The translations under genes were made by a program, and so were the position numbers. Below are positions 8,495 through 17,524 of a stretch of 64,000 bases of DNA, piece by piece. Every line of letters starts with the position of its first letter. Within the stretch, counting starts at the first letter, position 1. The notes under the pieces are model-generated. The model did not search any database, was not told the DNA's origin, and saw nothing but the letters and a program-made list of their open reading frames with translations. This DNA is from Polyangiaceae bacterium (GTDB taxonomy: Bacteria > Myxococcota_A > Polyangia > Polyangiales > Polyangiaceae), in the NCBI GenBank assembly GCA_016933275.1, contig JAFGBI010000092.1, positions 47,906 through 111,905 of the forward strand. The letters run 5' to 3'.

Positions 8495-8607
8495 CAGCAC
8501 GATGGAAGGGATCGAGGAGCGGGGGCTCGGTGGACGTGGGGTTTCGCCCCGCCAGTCAGCCGAAACCACGGGGGTCGTTTGCCGACGTGTGCTCGGCGTT
8601 TTATTTT
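8495..8607 (+). ncRNA. Candidate small RNA or attenuated leader upstream of the kinase gene
   Basis: Defined by a promoter-like pair ending at 8488 and a terminator-like element at 8581-8607: GCCGA-7 nt-TCGGC followed by GTTTTATTTT. Between them lies a stem in which CGTGG-gg-TTTCG (8535-8546) pairs with CGAAACCACG (8561-8570), with a 2-nt bulge. T-runs are rare in this GC-rich window. It could be a free-standing RNA of about 110 nt or a leader that ends before the kinase gene. No known RNA family is recognised. Confidence 0.3.
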
Positions 8608-8738
8608 CGATTCCGCTTGGATGAAGGTGGGGATGATGGAGACTCAGGAACACGCCGCACGCGGTCCCGCGAGGGGACCGGGCAACCACGATGGGGGCCG
8701 CGGCATTCGTCCTGGGCACACCCGCGCGCCGGTGCGAG

Positions 8739-10400
8739 ATGGCTGAAGAGCCGCACGACCAACCCACGGAGCCCGAGCTCCGCACCGAAGCGACGACCAC
8801 TCGCGACACGGGTGGGCTCAAGATCGTGACAATCACCGCCCCACCCGGCTCCATCCCCGATGCGGAGCCGACCGCCAGTGGGCGGCGCTTGCGCGATCCG
8901 TACCTCGGCGCGCTCGTCGACGGACGGTACCGGCTCGAGTCCGTTCTCGGCGAGGGTGGTATGGGCATCGTCTACCGCTGCCGCCACACCATCATCGACA
9001 AGAAGGTCGCGATGAAGGTGCTGCGCGCCGATATGGCGCGGGACCAGGAGGTAACCGAGCGTTTTCTCAACGAGGCGAAGGCAGCGTCGGCGGTCGGGAA
9101 CCCCCACATCATCGACATCAGCGATTTCGGCCGCTTCCCCGACGGATCGACTTACTTCGTGATGGAGTACCTCGATGGGATCCCGTTGTCGGACGTGATC
9201 AACACGGGAGGTCCGGTCCCGGTGTCGCGGATCGTGCACATCGGGCGCCAGCTCGCAGAAGGCCTGACCGCCGCTCACAGCGCCGGGATCATCCACCGAG
9301 ACCTGAAGCCGGACAACGTGTTCCTGGTGCGGCGAGGCAAGGAGAAGGACTTCGTCAAGATCCTCGATTTCGGGATCGCCAAGGTGTCGAGCCATGGCAG
9401 CAAGCTGACCCGGGCAGGCACCGTTTTCGGGACGCCTCACTACATGTCCCCAGAGCAAGCGGCTGGCGCTTCGGTCGATCATCGTGGTGACATCTACTCA
9501 CTGGGGGTGATCCTCTATGAGCTGACGAGTGGGCGGCTACCCTTCGATGCCGACAACTTCATGGGTATCCTCACCCAGCACATGTACAAGGCGCCGGTCC
9601 CGCTACGTGCGCTCGAGCCGGCCCCCCCGGACGTGCCCCCTGGGCTCGAGGCCGTGATCCTCAAGTGCCTCTCGAAGCGCCCGGAGCAGCGGTACCAGGC
9701 GATGGAGCACCTGCTGGACGACCTCGGCCGGATCGCTGACGGCGGCATCCCTGACGCGGTTGGCGAGATGATGAGCCGAAGCGGTGGATTCCGCGTGCCG
9801 CCAGGCTACTTCGACGGGGGGGCTCCGGAGGCGCTCTCTGCCACCCAAGGCGTGCCTCAGGCTTCTCTGGGGAGCCATTGGCCGTTCTACGCCGGTGTCG
9901 CGGGGGTGCTCTTCGCGGTGGGACTGGTAGCGACGATCCTCGTCATGGGGACAACCGGCGCGGCGTCGTCTTCCTCGCCCGCCTTGGTGCGAAGCACCGT
10001 ACCGCCAGGCACGATCCGCGCAGCGCCCTCCGCGCCGAACCCCGCCGCGACCACGCCGGCCGTGGGACGCCAAGTGATCGTGGCCACCGAACCGGGGGAC
10101 GCCGAGGTGTGGATCGGCGACCGGCGCCTCGGCTCGGCCCCCGTCGCCATCACGGTTCGTCCGGGCACTCCCGTTGCGCTCACCGTGCGAGCCAAGGGTT
10201 TCGAGGACTCCACCCACGTCGTGGACGACACGCGGGACGCTCAACGGATCCGACTGACACCCCTCCCTGTGTCGACCGGACAGCCACGCAACCCCAGCAG
10301 ACCGGTGATGCCCGCGGCAAATCCAACGACAAAACCCCGCCCCCGGACAGACGCGGGGACGATCGGCGGTGGCGATATCGTAAATCCATGGGAAGAATAG
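8739..10400 (+). CDS. Membrane Ser/Thr protein kinase with C-terminal PEGA domain
   Basis: 553 residues. A 55-residue acidic leader precedes a Hanks-type kinase: glycine loop GEGGMG at 71-76, catalytic Lys in VAMKVL (K93), HRDLKPDN near 186, DFG near 210, and APE replaced by SPE (YMSPEQA). The kinase domain ends near 340. One membrane segment at about 383-405 is followed by a linker and a PEGA domain (about 447-505; VIVATEPGDAEVWIGDRRLG) outside the membrane. This layout is common in myxobacterial kinases that sense envelope signals. ATG 8739 is chosen; a longer frame adds 16 uncharacteristic residues. The stop overlaps the next gene by 13 nt. Confidence 0.93.
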   Translation: MAEEPHDQPTEPELRTEATTTRDTGGLKIVTITAPPGSIPDAEPTASGRRLRDPYLGALVDGRYRLESVLGEGGMGIVYRCRHTIIDKKVAMKVLRADMARDQEVTERFLNEAKAASAVGNPHIIDISDFGRFPDGSTYFVMEYLDGIPLSDVINTGGPVPVSRIVHIGRQLAEGLTAAHSAGIIHRDLKPDNVFLVRRGKEKDFVKILDFGIAKVSSHGSKLTRAGTVFGTPHYMSPEQAAGASVDHRGDIYSLGVILYELTSGRLPFDADNFMGILTQHMYKAPVPLRALEPAPPDVPPGLEAVILKCLSKRPEQRYQAMEHLLDDLGRIADGGIPDAVGEMMSRSGGFRVPPGYFDGGAPEALSATQGVPQASLGSHWPFYAGVAGVLFAVGLVATILVMGTTGAASSSSPALVRSTVPPGTIRAAPSAPNPAATTPAVGRQVIVATEPGDAEVWIGDRRLGSAPVAITVRPGTPVALTVRAKGFEDSTHVVDDTRDAQRIRLTPLPVSTGQPRNPSRPVMPAANPTTKPRPRTDAGTIGGGDIVNPWEE

Positions 10401-11854
10401 GCCCAGGATCCTCCGAGACGGTGATAGACCCGGCGATCACCAAAGCCATCCGTGCCGCGGTGCCGGACGCCGTAGGTCGAATCGCGACCGAGCTCGCACG
10501 CGCTGGCCACCGGACCTGGATCGTCGGTGGAATCGTCCGTGACTTCGTCCGGGCAGTGCAAGAGCGGGCGGAGCACCACGCGTTCGTCGGGGACTGGGAC
10601 CTCGCGACTTCGGCTCGTCCCGAGGTCGTGTTGCGCACCTTTCGCCGCGCCATTCCGACCGGGGTCCAGCACGGTACGGTCACCGTGATGATGGGCAAGG
10701 TCGGCTACGAGGTCACCACCCTTCGCGGAGAAACCACCTACTCCGATGGACGTCACCCCGACTCGGTGTTCTTCGTGGACGACATCATCGCCGATCTCGC
10801 GCGCCGGGACTTCACCATCAATGCTCTGGCATTCGATTTGCTCTGCGACAAGCTGCTCGATCCCTTCGGGGGCGTCGAAGATCTCGCGCGGATGCAGCTA
10901 CGCGCGGTCGGAGATCCGGCGGAGCGCTTCGCGGAGGATGGGCTCCGAGTGCTGCGGGCGGCCCGCTTCGTGGCGACGCTCGGCGTGGCGCTCGAGCCGG
11001 CGACCGCCGCCGCGATCCTGCCCTCCCTCGCCAGCTTTCGCCGCGTCAGCGCCGAACGGATCCGCGATGAATGGCTGAAAGCGCTCGCGGCACCGCACCC
11101 CAGTCGTGCCTTCGAGGTGATGCGAGAGCACGGGATGCTTGCGATCACCGCGCCGGAGCTCATGGCGCTGGTGGGCTGCGAGCAGAATCGGCACCATGCC
11201 TTTGACGTCTGGAAACACACGCTCCACTGCGTGGACGCCTGCCCTCCCCGACCGCTCCTTCGCCTCGCCGCGTTGCTCCACGACGTGGCAAAACCGGAGA
11301 CGCGGGCGATCGGAGCGAAGACGTCGGACTACACCTTTTACGATCACGAACAGGCCGGCGCACGAATTGCCGACCGCTTCTGCTCCCGTCTTCGGCTCGC
11401 GAACGAGGAACGCGCATACGTCACCGCCCTCGTTCGCCATCACCTCGTGGCGTATGACCCTTCGTGGAGTGACGCGGCTTTGCGGCGGTGGCTGCGGCGC
11501 ATCACCTCGTCCCTGTGGGAAGACGTCCTGACCTTGAGTCGCGCCGACGTAGTCGCGAAGGGCCGTGACGCCACCGAGGAGATCGCGCGCCTCGATGAGC
11601 TCGCCGCACGGACAGCCTCGCTCCTGCGGGACGGAACCGCGCTCACCGTCCGTGATCTCGCCGTTGACGGCAACGACCTAATGGCCGAGCTTCGCCTCCC
11701 GGCGGGGCGACAGATCGGCGATCTGCTTCGGTCATTGCTCGAGCACGTCACCGACCTGCCCTCCGACAACCATCGCGCCCGGCTGCTGGAGCTCGCGAGG
11801 GCGCTCGTGGCCCGGAAGCTCGCGGATCCATCCGGCGCCAAGCCCGTCTCGTGA
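10388..11854 (+). CDS. cca: CCA-adding enzyme / tRNA nucleotidyltransferase family
   Basis: 488 residues, class II nucleotidyltransferase that adds or repairs the tRNA 3'-CCA end, or a poly(A) polymerase paralogue. Motifs: VGGIVRD near residue 40, the catalytic DWD in GDWDLATSA, ARRDFTINAL, and the head/neck motif EDGLRVLRAARF. A C-terminal HD-like segment (LLHDVAKPETRA, then HEQAG) resembles HD-domain CCA enzymes such as the E. coli type. The start overlaps the kinase stop by 13 nt, which suggests coupling; GTG at 10421 is an alternative. CCA enzyme and poly(A) polymerase are not separable here by eye. Confidence 0.87.
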   Translation: MGRIGPGSSETVIDPAITKAIRAAVPDAVGRIATELARAGHRTWIVGGIVRDFVRAVQERAEHHAFVGDWDLATSARPEVVLRTFRRAIPTGVQHGTVTVMMGKVGYEVTTLRGETTYSDGRHPDSVFFVDDIIADLARRDFTINALAFDLLCDKLLDPFGGVEDLARMQLRAVGDPAERFAEDGLRVLRAARFVATLGVALEPATAAAILPSLASFRRVSAERIRDEWLKALAAPHPSRAFEVMREHGMLAITAPELMALVGCEQNRHHAFDVWKHTLHCVDACPPRPLLRLAALLHDVAKPETRAIGAKTSDYTFYDHEQAGARIADRFCSRLRLANEERAYVTALVRHHLVAYDPSWSDAALRRWLRRITSSLWEDVLTLSRADVVAKGRDATEEIARLDELAARTASLLRDGTALTVRDLAVDGNDLMAELRLPAGRQIGDLLRSLLEHVTDLPSDNHRARLLELARALVARKLADPSGAKPVS

Positions 11855-11914
11855 CCACCGCGCGGGGCGGCCTCCAGCACCTTGCGACGGGTCGGCCTCC
11901 GTCGTCCCCGGGGC

Positions 11915-13855
11915 TCAGACGGTTGCCGCAGGTTTGGGCGCGCCGAAGATGCTGGCCGGCCGCTTCTGTTCCTTCTGCCGCTTCTGCTTCTCGGCCCAAG
12001 TCGGGATCACGACCCGTTCCCGCTGGGGCAGGTCGCGGCCTTCGACGGCCGCGGCGATCTCATCGGAGTCGAGGGTCTCGCGCTCGAGGAGCGCCTCCGC
12101 CAAACGATTGAGCTCGGCTCGATGCTCCACGACCACGGTGCGCGCGACGGCGTATTGCTCGTCGACGATGCGACGGATCTCCGCGTCGATCTCCCGGGCA
12201 GTTGCCTCCGAATAATCCTCGCGACGGGAAGCCATCTCGCGCCCGAGGAATACGGCTTCCTCGTGTTCGCCGTAGGCGATCGGTCCGAGTTTGTCGCTCA
12301 TCCCAAGCTCGCACACCATCGCGCGCGCCAGACGCGTCGAGCGCTTGATGTCGTCCGAGGCACCCGTCGTTATCTCCCCGAACACTATCTCCTCCGCGAC
12401 TCGGCCGCCGAGGGCCATGGCGATCCGCGCCAACGTCTGCTGACGCGTCATCAGGTGCCGATCCTCCGTGGGCAGGAACATCGTCACCCCCAACGCAGCG
12501 CCACGAGGGATGATGGACACCTTGTGGACCGCGTCATTGCCCTCTACGAGGCGACCCACCAGGGTGTGACCCGCCTCGTGCCACGCGCTCGTCCGGCGTT
12601 CGTTCTCGCTCATCACCATCGATCGCCGCTCGCTGCCCAGGAGGACCTTGTCCTTGGCGAGCTCGAAATCGACCATGGTAACGCTATCCTTGTCCTGCCG
12701 CGCAGCGAGCAGCGCCGCTTCGTTGACGAGATTCTCCAGGTCTGCGCCGACGAAGCCCGGGGTCCCCGCCGCGAGAATCTGGAGGTCGACGTCGGTTGCC
12801 ATTGGCACCTTCTTGGTATGGACGGCAAGGATGCCCTCCCGACCGCGGATGTCGGGACGCGGAACGGTGATCCGGCGATCGAATCGCCCGGGGCGTAGGA
12901 TCGCAGGATCGAGGACGTCGGGACGATTGGTAGCGGCGATGATGATAACGCCCTCGTTCGATTCAAAGCCGTCCATTTCGACGAGCAACTGATTGAGCGT
13001 TTGCTCGCGCTCGTCGTGTCCACCGCCAAGGCCGGCGCCGCGATGTCGACCGACAGCGTCGATCTCGTCGATGAAGATGATGCAGGGGGCGTGCTTCTTT
13101 CCTTGCTCGAACAGGTCGCGCACACGGCTGGCGCCAACGCCGACGAACATCTCTACGAAGTCCGAGCCCGAGATGCTGAAGAAGGGAACGCCCGCCTCGC
13201 CCGCGATAGCGCGTGCGAGCAGCGTCTTCCCGGTCCCCGGCGGCCCCATCATCAGAACACCCTTGGGGATGCGGCCGCCCAACTTCTGAAACTTCTTGGG
13301 ATCCTTGAGGAAGGCGATGATCTCCTCGAGCTCGTCCTTGGCCTCGTCGATCCCAGCCACGTCGGCGAAAGTGACCTTGTTCTGCGCCTCGTTGAGGAGC
13401 CGCGCGCGACTCTTCCCGAAGCTCATCGCCTTTCCGCCCCCCGACTGGAGCTGCCGCATGAACAGGTAGAACATCACCACCAGAAAGACCATCGGGATGA
13501 TGAACGTGCCCGCGGTCCACCAGAGGGCGCTGCTCTCGTCTGCCTTGAATTCGACGGCAACGTTGTGCTTGAGGAGCTGCTCGGCGGTCGCGCCGTCCTC
13601 GGTCGGTCCGACCGTGATCGCCGTCTGGTTGGGGCCCTTCGCAGCCGGGTTCTTGATCTCAAAGCGGTACTCCCGGCCATCCACCTCCACCTTTTCGACG
13701 TGACGCTCCGTCTTCGGAGCCGCCACGAGCGCCATGAACTCACTGAAGGATAGCGGCTTCCGTTCGGGCCCTGGCGGCTGGAGAAACTTCCAGAACGCCA
13801 TGAAGGCGACGATGATGATGACCCAGATGAGCAGGGTCTTTTGGGGCTGTTTCAC
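11915..13855 (-). CDS. ftsH: ATP-dependent zinc metalloprotease FtsH
   Basis: 646 residues, the usual length. Membrane-anchored AAA+ protease that degrades unassembled membrane proteins and regulators. N-terminal helix [16 protein letters not shown], periplasmic domain, second helix near 115, Walker A GPPGTGKT near 204, Walker [12 protein letters not shown], and the zinc motif HEAGH near 425 with the third ligand Asp in the C-terminal part. GTG 13855 is chosen because GAGG lies 8 nt upstream and family proteins start at this MKQP-like segment. It lies 102 bp downstream of tilS on the same strand, the classic tilS-ftsH order. Confidence 0.97.
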   Translation of the reverse strand: MKQPQKTLLIWVIIIVAFMAFWKFLQPPGPERKPLSFSEFMALVAAPKTERHVEKVEVDGREYRFEIKNPAAKGPNQTAITVGPTEDGATAEQLLKHNVAVEFKADESSALWWTAGTFIIPMVFLVVMFYLFMRQLQSGGGKAMSFGKSRARLLNEAQNKVTFADVAGIDEAKDELEEIIAFLKDPKKFQKLGGRIPKGVLMMGPPGTGKTLLARAIAGEAGVPFFSISGSDFVEMFVGVGASRVRDLFEQGKKHAPCIIFIDEIDAVGRHRGAGLGGGHDEREQTLNQLLVEMDGFESNEGVIIIAATNRPDVLDPAILRPGRFDRRITVPRPDIRGREGILAVHTKKVPMATDVDLQILAAGTPGFVGADLENLVNEAALLAARQDKDSVTMVDFELAKDKVLLGSERRSMVMSENERRTSAWHEAGHTLVGRLVEGNDAVHKVSIIPRGAALGVTMFLPTEDRHLMTRQQTLARIAMALGGRVAEEIVFGEITTGASDDIKRSTRLARAMVCELGMSDKLGPIAYGEHEEAVFLGREMASRREDYSEATAREIDAEIRRIVDEQYAVARTVVVEHRAELNRLAEALLERETLDSDEIAAAVEGRDLPQRERVVIPTWAEKQKRQKEQKRPASIFGAPKPAATV

Positions 13856-13957
13856 TGGGGAGACCTCGGTGGGAGCCAGGACGGCCCTTGGATGACAATA
13901 TGCCACCCGGTGCGCGCGACGTCGATCGACTCCGTTCTTCTGAGCATGCGCACGGCT

Positions 13958-14863
13958 TCAGGGATTCGACAGCCCCCGGCGTCGCCGTAGTGGGTAGTGT
14001 TGGGCGGGTCCGAGCTCGATGGTCGAGTTTCGGGGATCCACGCGTGCTGCACGGTCGCCCGAGAGCCAGATGCGGGCGTTGCCCAGCCCAAGCGCCAGGG
14101 CTCGTGCCAACGCCTCCCGCTGCGCGCGGCCGAGGGTAGTGCCATCGAGGGTCGCCGCGACCGGCGCGGGGGTCATGGGCGCGCCAAGCTGGTCGGCGAG
14201 CACGACGAGGTGATCCACGATGCGGGGCGAGAGCGCCTCGAGCAAGGGAACGAGCTCCCTTCGCACCCGAACGCGGAGAAACCGAGGGTCTTCGTTCGAC
14301 GGATCGGAGGCGAAGGGGATCTCGCGACGGGACAGGTAGGCGAGGATCTCCCGGCGTCGCCCACGAATCAGGGGCCGGATGAGGTCCTCGGACCGAGGCG
14401 GGAGAGCAGCAAGCCCCCGTGGCCCTGATCCACGCAGGAGCCGCAGCAGCACCGTCTCCGCCCGATCATCGGCGTGGTGGGCCGTGGCGATGAGGGGGAT
14501 CCCGAGTTCGTGGGCAGCGGCGCGGAGTGCGGCGAACCGGGCGGCGCGGGCTCGGGCCTGGAGGTTCGGCCCACGAGGGACGGCCAACCGGGTGACGGCA
14601 AACGGAATTCCATGGGCCAGGGCGAGACGCCGAGCATGGTCCAGCTCGGCCCGGGCCTCCGGCCGCAGGCCGTGGTCCACGCCTTGCGCGAAGAGCGCGA
14701 AGCCGAACGTGGGCCGCAGGCGGGCAAGAACGTCGAGAAGGGCCTGGGAGTCCCCACCCCCGGATACCGCCAGCAGCAGCCGCGCCCTCGGCTCGAGGCG
14801 GCAGTCCTCACGGAGCGTTCGTCGCACGATCGTGACGAGGGACGGGGGGTGGCTCCGTGACAT
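13958..14863 (-). CDS. tilS: tRNA(Ile)-lysidine synthase TilS
   Basis: 301 residues. Converts C34 of the tRNA(Ile) CAU anticodon to lysidine with ATP and lysine, so the tRNA reads AUA. The PP-loop SGGGDSQAL is at about residue 33, followed by HADDRAETVLLRLLRG and the RPLI segment. The protein ends soon after the N-terminal synthetase domain plus a short linker; the full C-terminal domain of E. coli TilS (about 430 residues) is absent, as in many short bacterial forms. It begins 11 nt downstream of the small Zn-ribbon gene and precedes ftsH. Confidence 0.94.
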   Translation of the reverse strand: MSRSHPPSLVTIVRRTLREDCRLEPRARLLLAVSGGGDSQALLDVLARLRPTFGFALFAQGVDHGLRPEARAELDHARRLALAHGIPFAVTRLAVPRGPNLQARARAARFAALRAAAHELGIPLIATAHHADDRAETVLLRLLRGSGPRGLAALPPRSEDLIRPLIRGRRREILAYLSRREIPFASDPSNEDPRFLRVRVRRELVPLLEALSPRIVDHLVVLADQLGAPMTPAPVAATLDGTTLGRAQREALARALALGLGNARIWLSGDRAARVDPRNSTIELGPAQHYPLRRRRGLSNP

Positions 14864-14874
14864 GGCACTGCTCG

Positions 14875-15195
14875 TCACCCAAGCTCGAAGGCCTTGCAGA
14901 ACCGGATGGTGGGGGAGCGGTCGAGGTGATCCGTGCGCTCGGGCTCCGAAGGAAACCCGAGACTGCATTCCCCGCTCTCTTCCCGGTGAGCGCATTGCTC
15001 GCAGGCAAAACGGAAGGCGAAGCGGCGCGCTTCCTCCCGCAGCCGTGCATCGATCTCGGTGACCATCGCGGCCGATTGTACGGCCCGTCGCTCTCGGCGC
15101 CAGCCGGGACGATTGGAAGCGGAAACCGATCGGTCGCTGGGCGGGGCGATCTCGACCGAATCTCGCAGGAGATCCCTCGGGGTCTTCGTTGCCAT
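14875..15195 (-). CDS. Small zinc-ribbon-like protein upstream of tilS
   Basis: 106 residues, function unknown. The C-terminal half has four cysteines in an arrangement suited to zinc: FACEQCAH, then ECSLG and finally FCKAFELG. No signal peptide. The stop is 11 nt before the TilS start, so the two are probably cotranscribed. The first 20 codons (MATKTPRDLLRDSVEIAPP) match the C module of the dispersed repeats at 38.6 and 61.2 kb, where an equivalent 5' end occurs without the rest of the gene. Either the repeats captured this gene start or the gene gained its start from a repeat. Confidence 0.72.
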   Translation of the reverse strand: MATKTPRDLLRDSVEIAPPSDRSVSASNRPGWRRERRAVQSAAMVTEIDARLREEARRFAFRFACEQCAHREESGECSLGFPSEPERTDHLDRSPTIRFCKAFELG

Positions 15196-15281
15196 CAGCC
15201 ATCCGCCGTCGACTCCTCCGCGTCCTGCCTGACCGCTGACCGCTGACCGCTGATGGCCTGTTTGGCTCCGGCTCCGCCGGG
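15140..15281 (-). repeat. C module: gene 5' end plus short GACCGCTG tandem repeats
   Basis: Solo copy of repeat module C. It spans the first codons of the Zn-ribbon gene, its upstream region and the tandem TGACCGCTGACCGCTGACCG (read on the + strand at about 15229-15250), and ends in GGCTCCGCCGG. Related copies lie at 38616-38803 and, inverted, at about 61109-61263. Unlike those, this copy is not flanked by A or B modules. Confidence 0.75.
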
Positions 15282-15950
15282 TCAGGGGAAGGGCTGGGCG
15301 GGCTGGCCTCGCTGGAAGAAGAAGTAGAGGTAGCCCTCGACGAAGCTGGCGCGATCGGCGGGAACCAGCCCGTTTGCATCGAGGTCCCGAGGATCCGCGA
15401 ACCAGGCCCCGAACTCTGCCTCGGTCAGTCGATCATCCCCATTCTTCTCGCTGGTGTCGCCGCTGAACAGCGAGCGGAAGGTGATCTCGCTGGAGCTGGC
15501 CCCACCGTCCACCTGATCGGCCCGAACCGAGTAGATCGTGCCGTTGTCGCGGTGGCAGGTGTTGTGGAGATAGAGAGCCAGCGACACGAGCGGTGGATTG
15601 GGGTTCCCTTCCACTGGCACCCCGGGCGGCGTGACCCCCGGGGGCAAACCAACGGGCACCGCGGTGCCCAGCAGCTCCTCTCGAATGGGGGCGTTGTCGA
15701 CGACCAGAATGGTGAGCCCATCGGAGAGCTCCTGGATGTTGTTGCCACGCTGGATGCGGATGAGGATCTGTTCTTCCCGGTACGCGTTCGCGCCGAAAAA
15801 AGAGGGCTGCAGATCGAAGGAGCCGTTCCAACAGTCCTCGATGAACAGCCGATCGCTCCGAACCCAGCCCTTTCCTTCGCCGACCGAACAGGCAATGAGG
15901 CACGATGCCGCCCCCGCGGCCGCGATCGTCGAGCACCTCCCGCAAGCCAT
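15282..15950 (-). CDS. Predicted lipoprotein, unknown function
   Basis: 222 residues. The signal segment ends in the lipobox LIAC with Cys at about residue 21. The mature part has CW and NTCHRDNGT segments with paired Cys and a region DLDANGLVPADRASFVEGYLYFFFQRGQP near the C-terminus. DANG-like acidic loops (NGDDRLTEAEF, DLDANGLVPAD) resemble single EF-hand-type calcium loops, which is suggestive only. No family recognised. It lies alone between mnmA and the Zn-ribbon gene on the same strand, 69 bp downstream of nothing obvious in function. Confidence 0.75.
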   Translation of the reverse strand: MACGRCSTIAAAGAASCLIACSVGEGKGWVRSDRLFIEDCWNGSFDLQPSFFGANAYREEQILIRIQRGNNIQELSDGLTILVVDNAPIREELLGTAVPVGLPPGVTPPGVPVEGNPNPPLVSLALYLHNTCHRDNGTIYSVRADQVDGGASSSEITFRSLFSGDTSEKNGDDRLTEAEFGAWFADPRDLDANGLVPADRASFVEGYLYFFFQRGQPAQPFP

Positions 15951-16019
15951 GCCCCTCGAGTCTGCCCGGAGAGCCGCCGTTCGGCCACCGAATCCGGTGA
16001 GTCGTCGGGCCGCCTCGGC

Positions 16020-17081
16020 CTATAGCCAGGCCTCGATGCGCCCCCCACCAAGCACCCGGTCCCCAGCGTAGAAGACCGCATACTGACCGGGAACGACCGC
16101 GAAGACCGGCCCCTCGAAATGAACCAGGGCGCGGCCGGTGGGGCCCTGCTCGACCCGAGCTCGGACCGGTTCGGCTCGATAGCGGATGGCCACCTCTGCG
16201 GTCATTGGGAGCGCTACGTCGTGACCAAGCACGATTTCCGAAAGGATCGCCCCGCTCGACCGCAGATGGTCCCGAGGGCCCACCTCGACGCGACCGGTCA
16301 CGGGATCGAGCCCCGTCACGTAGGTGGGGACCCCGAGGGCCACCCCTAGATGGTGGCGCTGCCCGAGGGTGAAACCGTGGACTCCCCGATGGCGGCCGAG
16401 CTCGCGTCCCGCGCGATCCACGATCGGACCGGGCCTGGCCTGGGAACCAGCACGAGCCTCCACCAGATCCACGTAGCGACCCTTTGGAACGAAGCAGAGC
16501 TCCTGGCTCTCACCCTTCTCTGCCCCTGGCAGGCCGAGCTCCCGAGCCGCAGCGCGCACCTCCGATTTGGTGAGCTCACCCAACGGGAATCGAAGGACCG
16601 CGAGCGTTTCGGGGTCCACCGTGTGAAGGAAGTAGCTCTGGTCCTTCTGACGGTCGCGAGCGCGAAGAAGGTGCGGGTGGCCGTCTACCGTGCGGATCCG
16701 AGCGAAATGCCCCGTGGCCACAACGTCCGCGCCCAAACGTACCCGAAGACGGAGGAGCTCCTTCAACTTGATCCGCCGATTGCAGGCCACACAGGGGCTC
16801 GGCGTGGTCCCCGCCAGATACTCTCCCACGAAGGGAGACACGATCTCTCGGTCGAAGTCGCGACGTCGATCGAATGCGTAGTGAGCGATCCCGAGGACGT
16901 CGGCGACACGGGCGGCGTCGCGCACATCCTCGGGCGCACAGCAGCGGCCTCGAACCGCCTCGTCCCCTGGGTAGTCCCAGAGGTGCAGTGTCACGCCGAT
17001 CACCTCGTGTCCGTCCGCGACGAGCCGCGCAGAAGCAACCGATGAGTCGACGCCGCCACTCATGGCCACGAGCACACGCAT
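16020..17081 (-). CDS. mnmA: tRNA-specific 2-thiouridylase MnmA
   Basis: 353 residues, normal length. Transfers sulfur to U34 of Lys, Glu and Gln tRNAs using ATP. PP-loop SGGVDSSVA at about residue 9, first catalytic Cys in PSPCVACNRR, second in QELCFVPKGRY, and the C-terminal beta-barrel with FTLGQRHHLGVALG. The ATG at 17081 starts directly at MRVLVAMSGGVDSS, as in the family. Upstream, TTGACC and AGTACT with a 17-bp spacer leave only 6 nt to the start codon, so the transcript is probably leaderless. Confidence 0.96.
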   Translation of the reverse strand: MRVLVAMSGGVDSSVASARLVADGHEVIGVTLHLWDYPGDEAVRGRCCAPEDVRDAARVADVLGIAHYAFDRRRDFDREIVSPFVGEYLAGTTPSPCVACNRRIKLKELLRLRVRLGADVVATGHFARIRTVDGHPHLLRARDRQKDQSYFLHTVDPETLAVLRFPLGELTKSEVRAAARELGLPGAEKGESQELCFVPKGRYVDLVEARAGSQARPGPIVDRAGRELGRHRGVHGFTLGQRHHLGVALGVPTYVTGLDPVTGRVEVGPRDHLRSSGAILSEIVLGHDVALPMTAEVAIRYRAEPVRARVEQGPTGRALVHFEGPVFAVVPGQYAVFYAGDRVLGGGRIEAWL

Positions 17082-17087
17082 GAGGCA

Positions 17088-17116
17088 AGTACTGCCCAAG
17101 GGGTCTATTGGGTCAA
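17088..17116 (-). promoter_or_regulatory. Promoter of mnmA, leaderless type
   Basis: Minus strand: -35 TTGACC (17111-17116), 17-bp spacer, -10 AGTACT (17088-17093), 6 nt to ATG. The -35 is strong, the -10 moderate. No Shine-Dalgarno is present. Confidence 0.5.
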
Positions 17117-17326
17117 GGTTGGGGGCCCGATGGCTGTCTGGGTCATGGGCCGCCCGCTTGGGTTGCCCACCTCTCGCAGCACCCACCCCGGGGCGGGTGG
17201 AACACCGAACGGGTACGGCACCCCAAAGGACGCCTCCCGCCGCGCGACGCGGGGTGTCCGGACATCTCGGCCGCGCCCGTTCTCGGGCATCGCCGGGCCC
17301 TGGATGAGCCTGGATTTCGCGCCTCC

Positions 17327-17485
17327 TAGAGCAGCAATCAGGTTGATTGCTGCGTCAAATCAACAACCTAGAGCACCGAACCAGCAGCAGACCTCTCCGG
17401 AGGCAGCGCTGGAAACGCGTCCTCGCCTCGCACGAACGCGTTTGCAGCGCTGCCGTTGCTGTCGGAAACCTGATCGGTGCTCTGG
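17327..17485 (-). repeat. Dispersed repeat, B then A module
   Basis: Inverted copy of the 6294-6453 element, bounded by CTAG on the left and CTGG on the right, with an inner CTAG between modules. B palindrome CAGCAATCA-ggt-TGATTGCTG; A hairpin arms CAGCGCTGGAAACGCGTCC and a slightly degenerate partner ACGCGTTTGCAGCGCTG. It sits between mnmA and the sigma-factor gene (17082-17524), where a palindromic GC-rich stretch (CCACCCCGGGGCGGGTGG) near 17180 is the only other structure seen. Confidence 0.9.
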
Positions 17486-17524
17486 CAGCGGGTCGTGCCA
17501 GCGGGCTCGGTTTGTAGACAATCT

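Larger units (their letters stand above)
8266..8738. other. Divergent intergenic space, LolC-like gene to kinase
   Basis: 473 bases between divergent genes. On the + strand it holds a promoter-like pair, a bulged stem-loop and a terminator-like hairpin with T-run, described separately as a candidate small RNA. No coding frame was recognised. Confidence 0.5.

Noticed and set aside
9878..10387. Longer upstream extension of the CCA-enzyme frame into the kinase gene
   Set aside because: The extension is antiphase to a clear kinase/PEGA coding frame and is Arg-rich; family homology begins after 10388.
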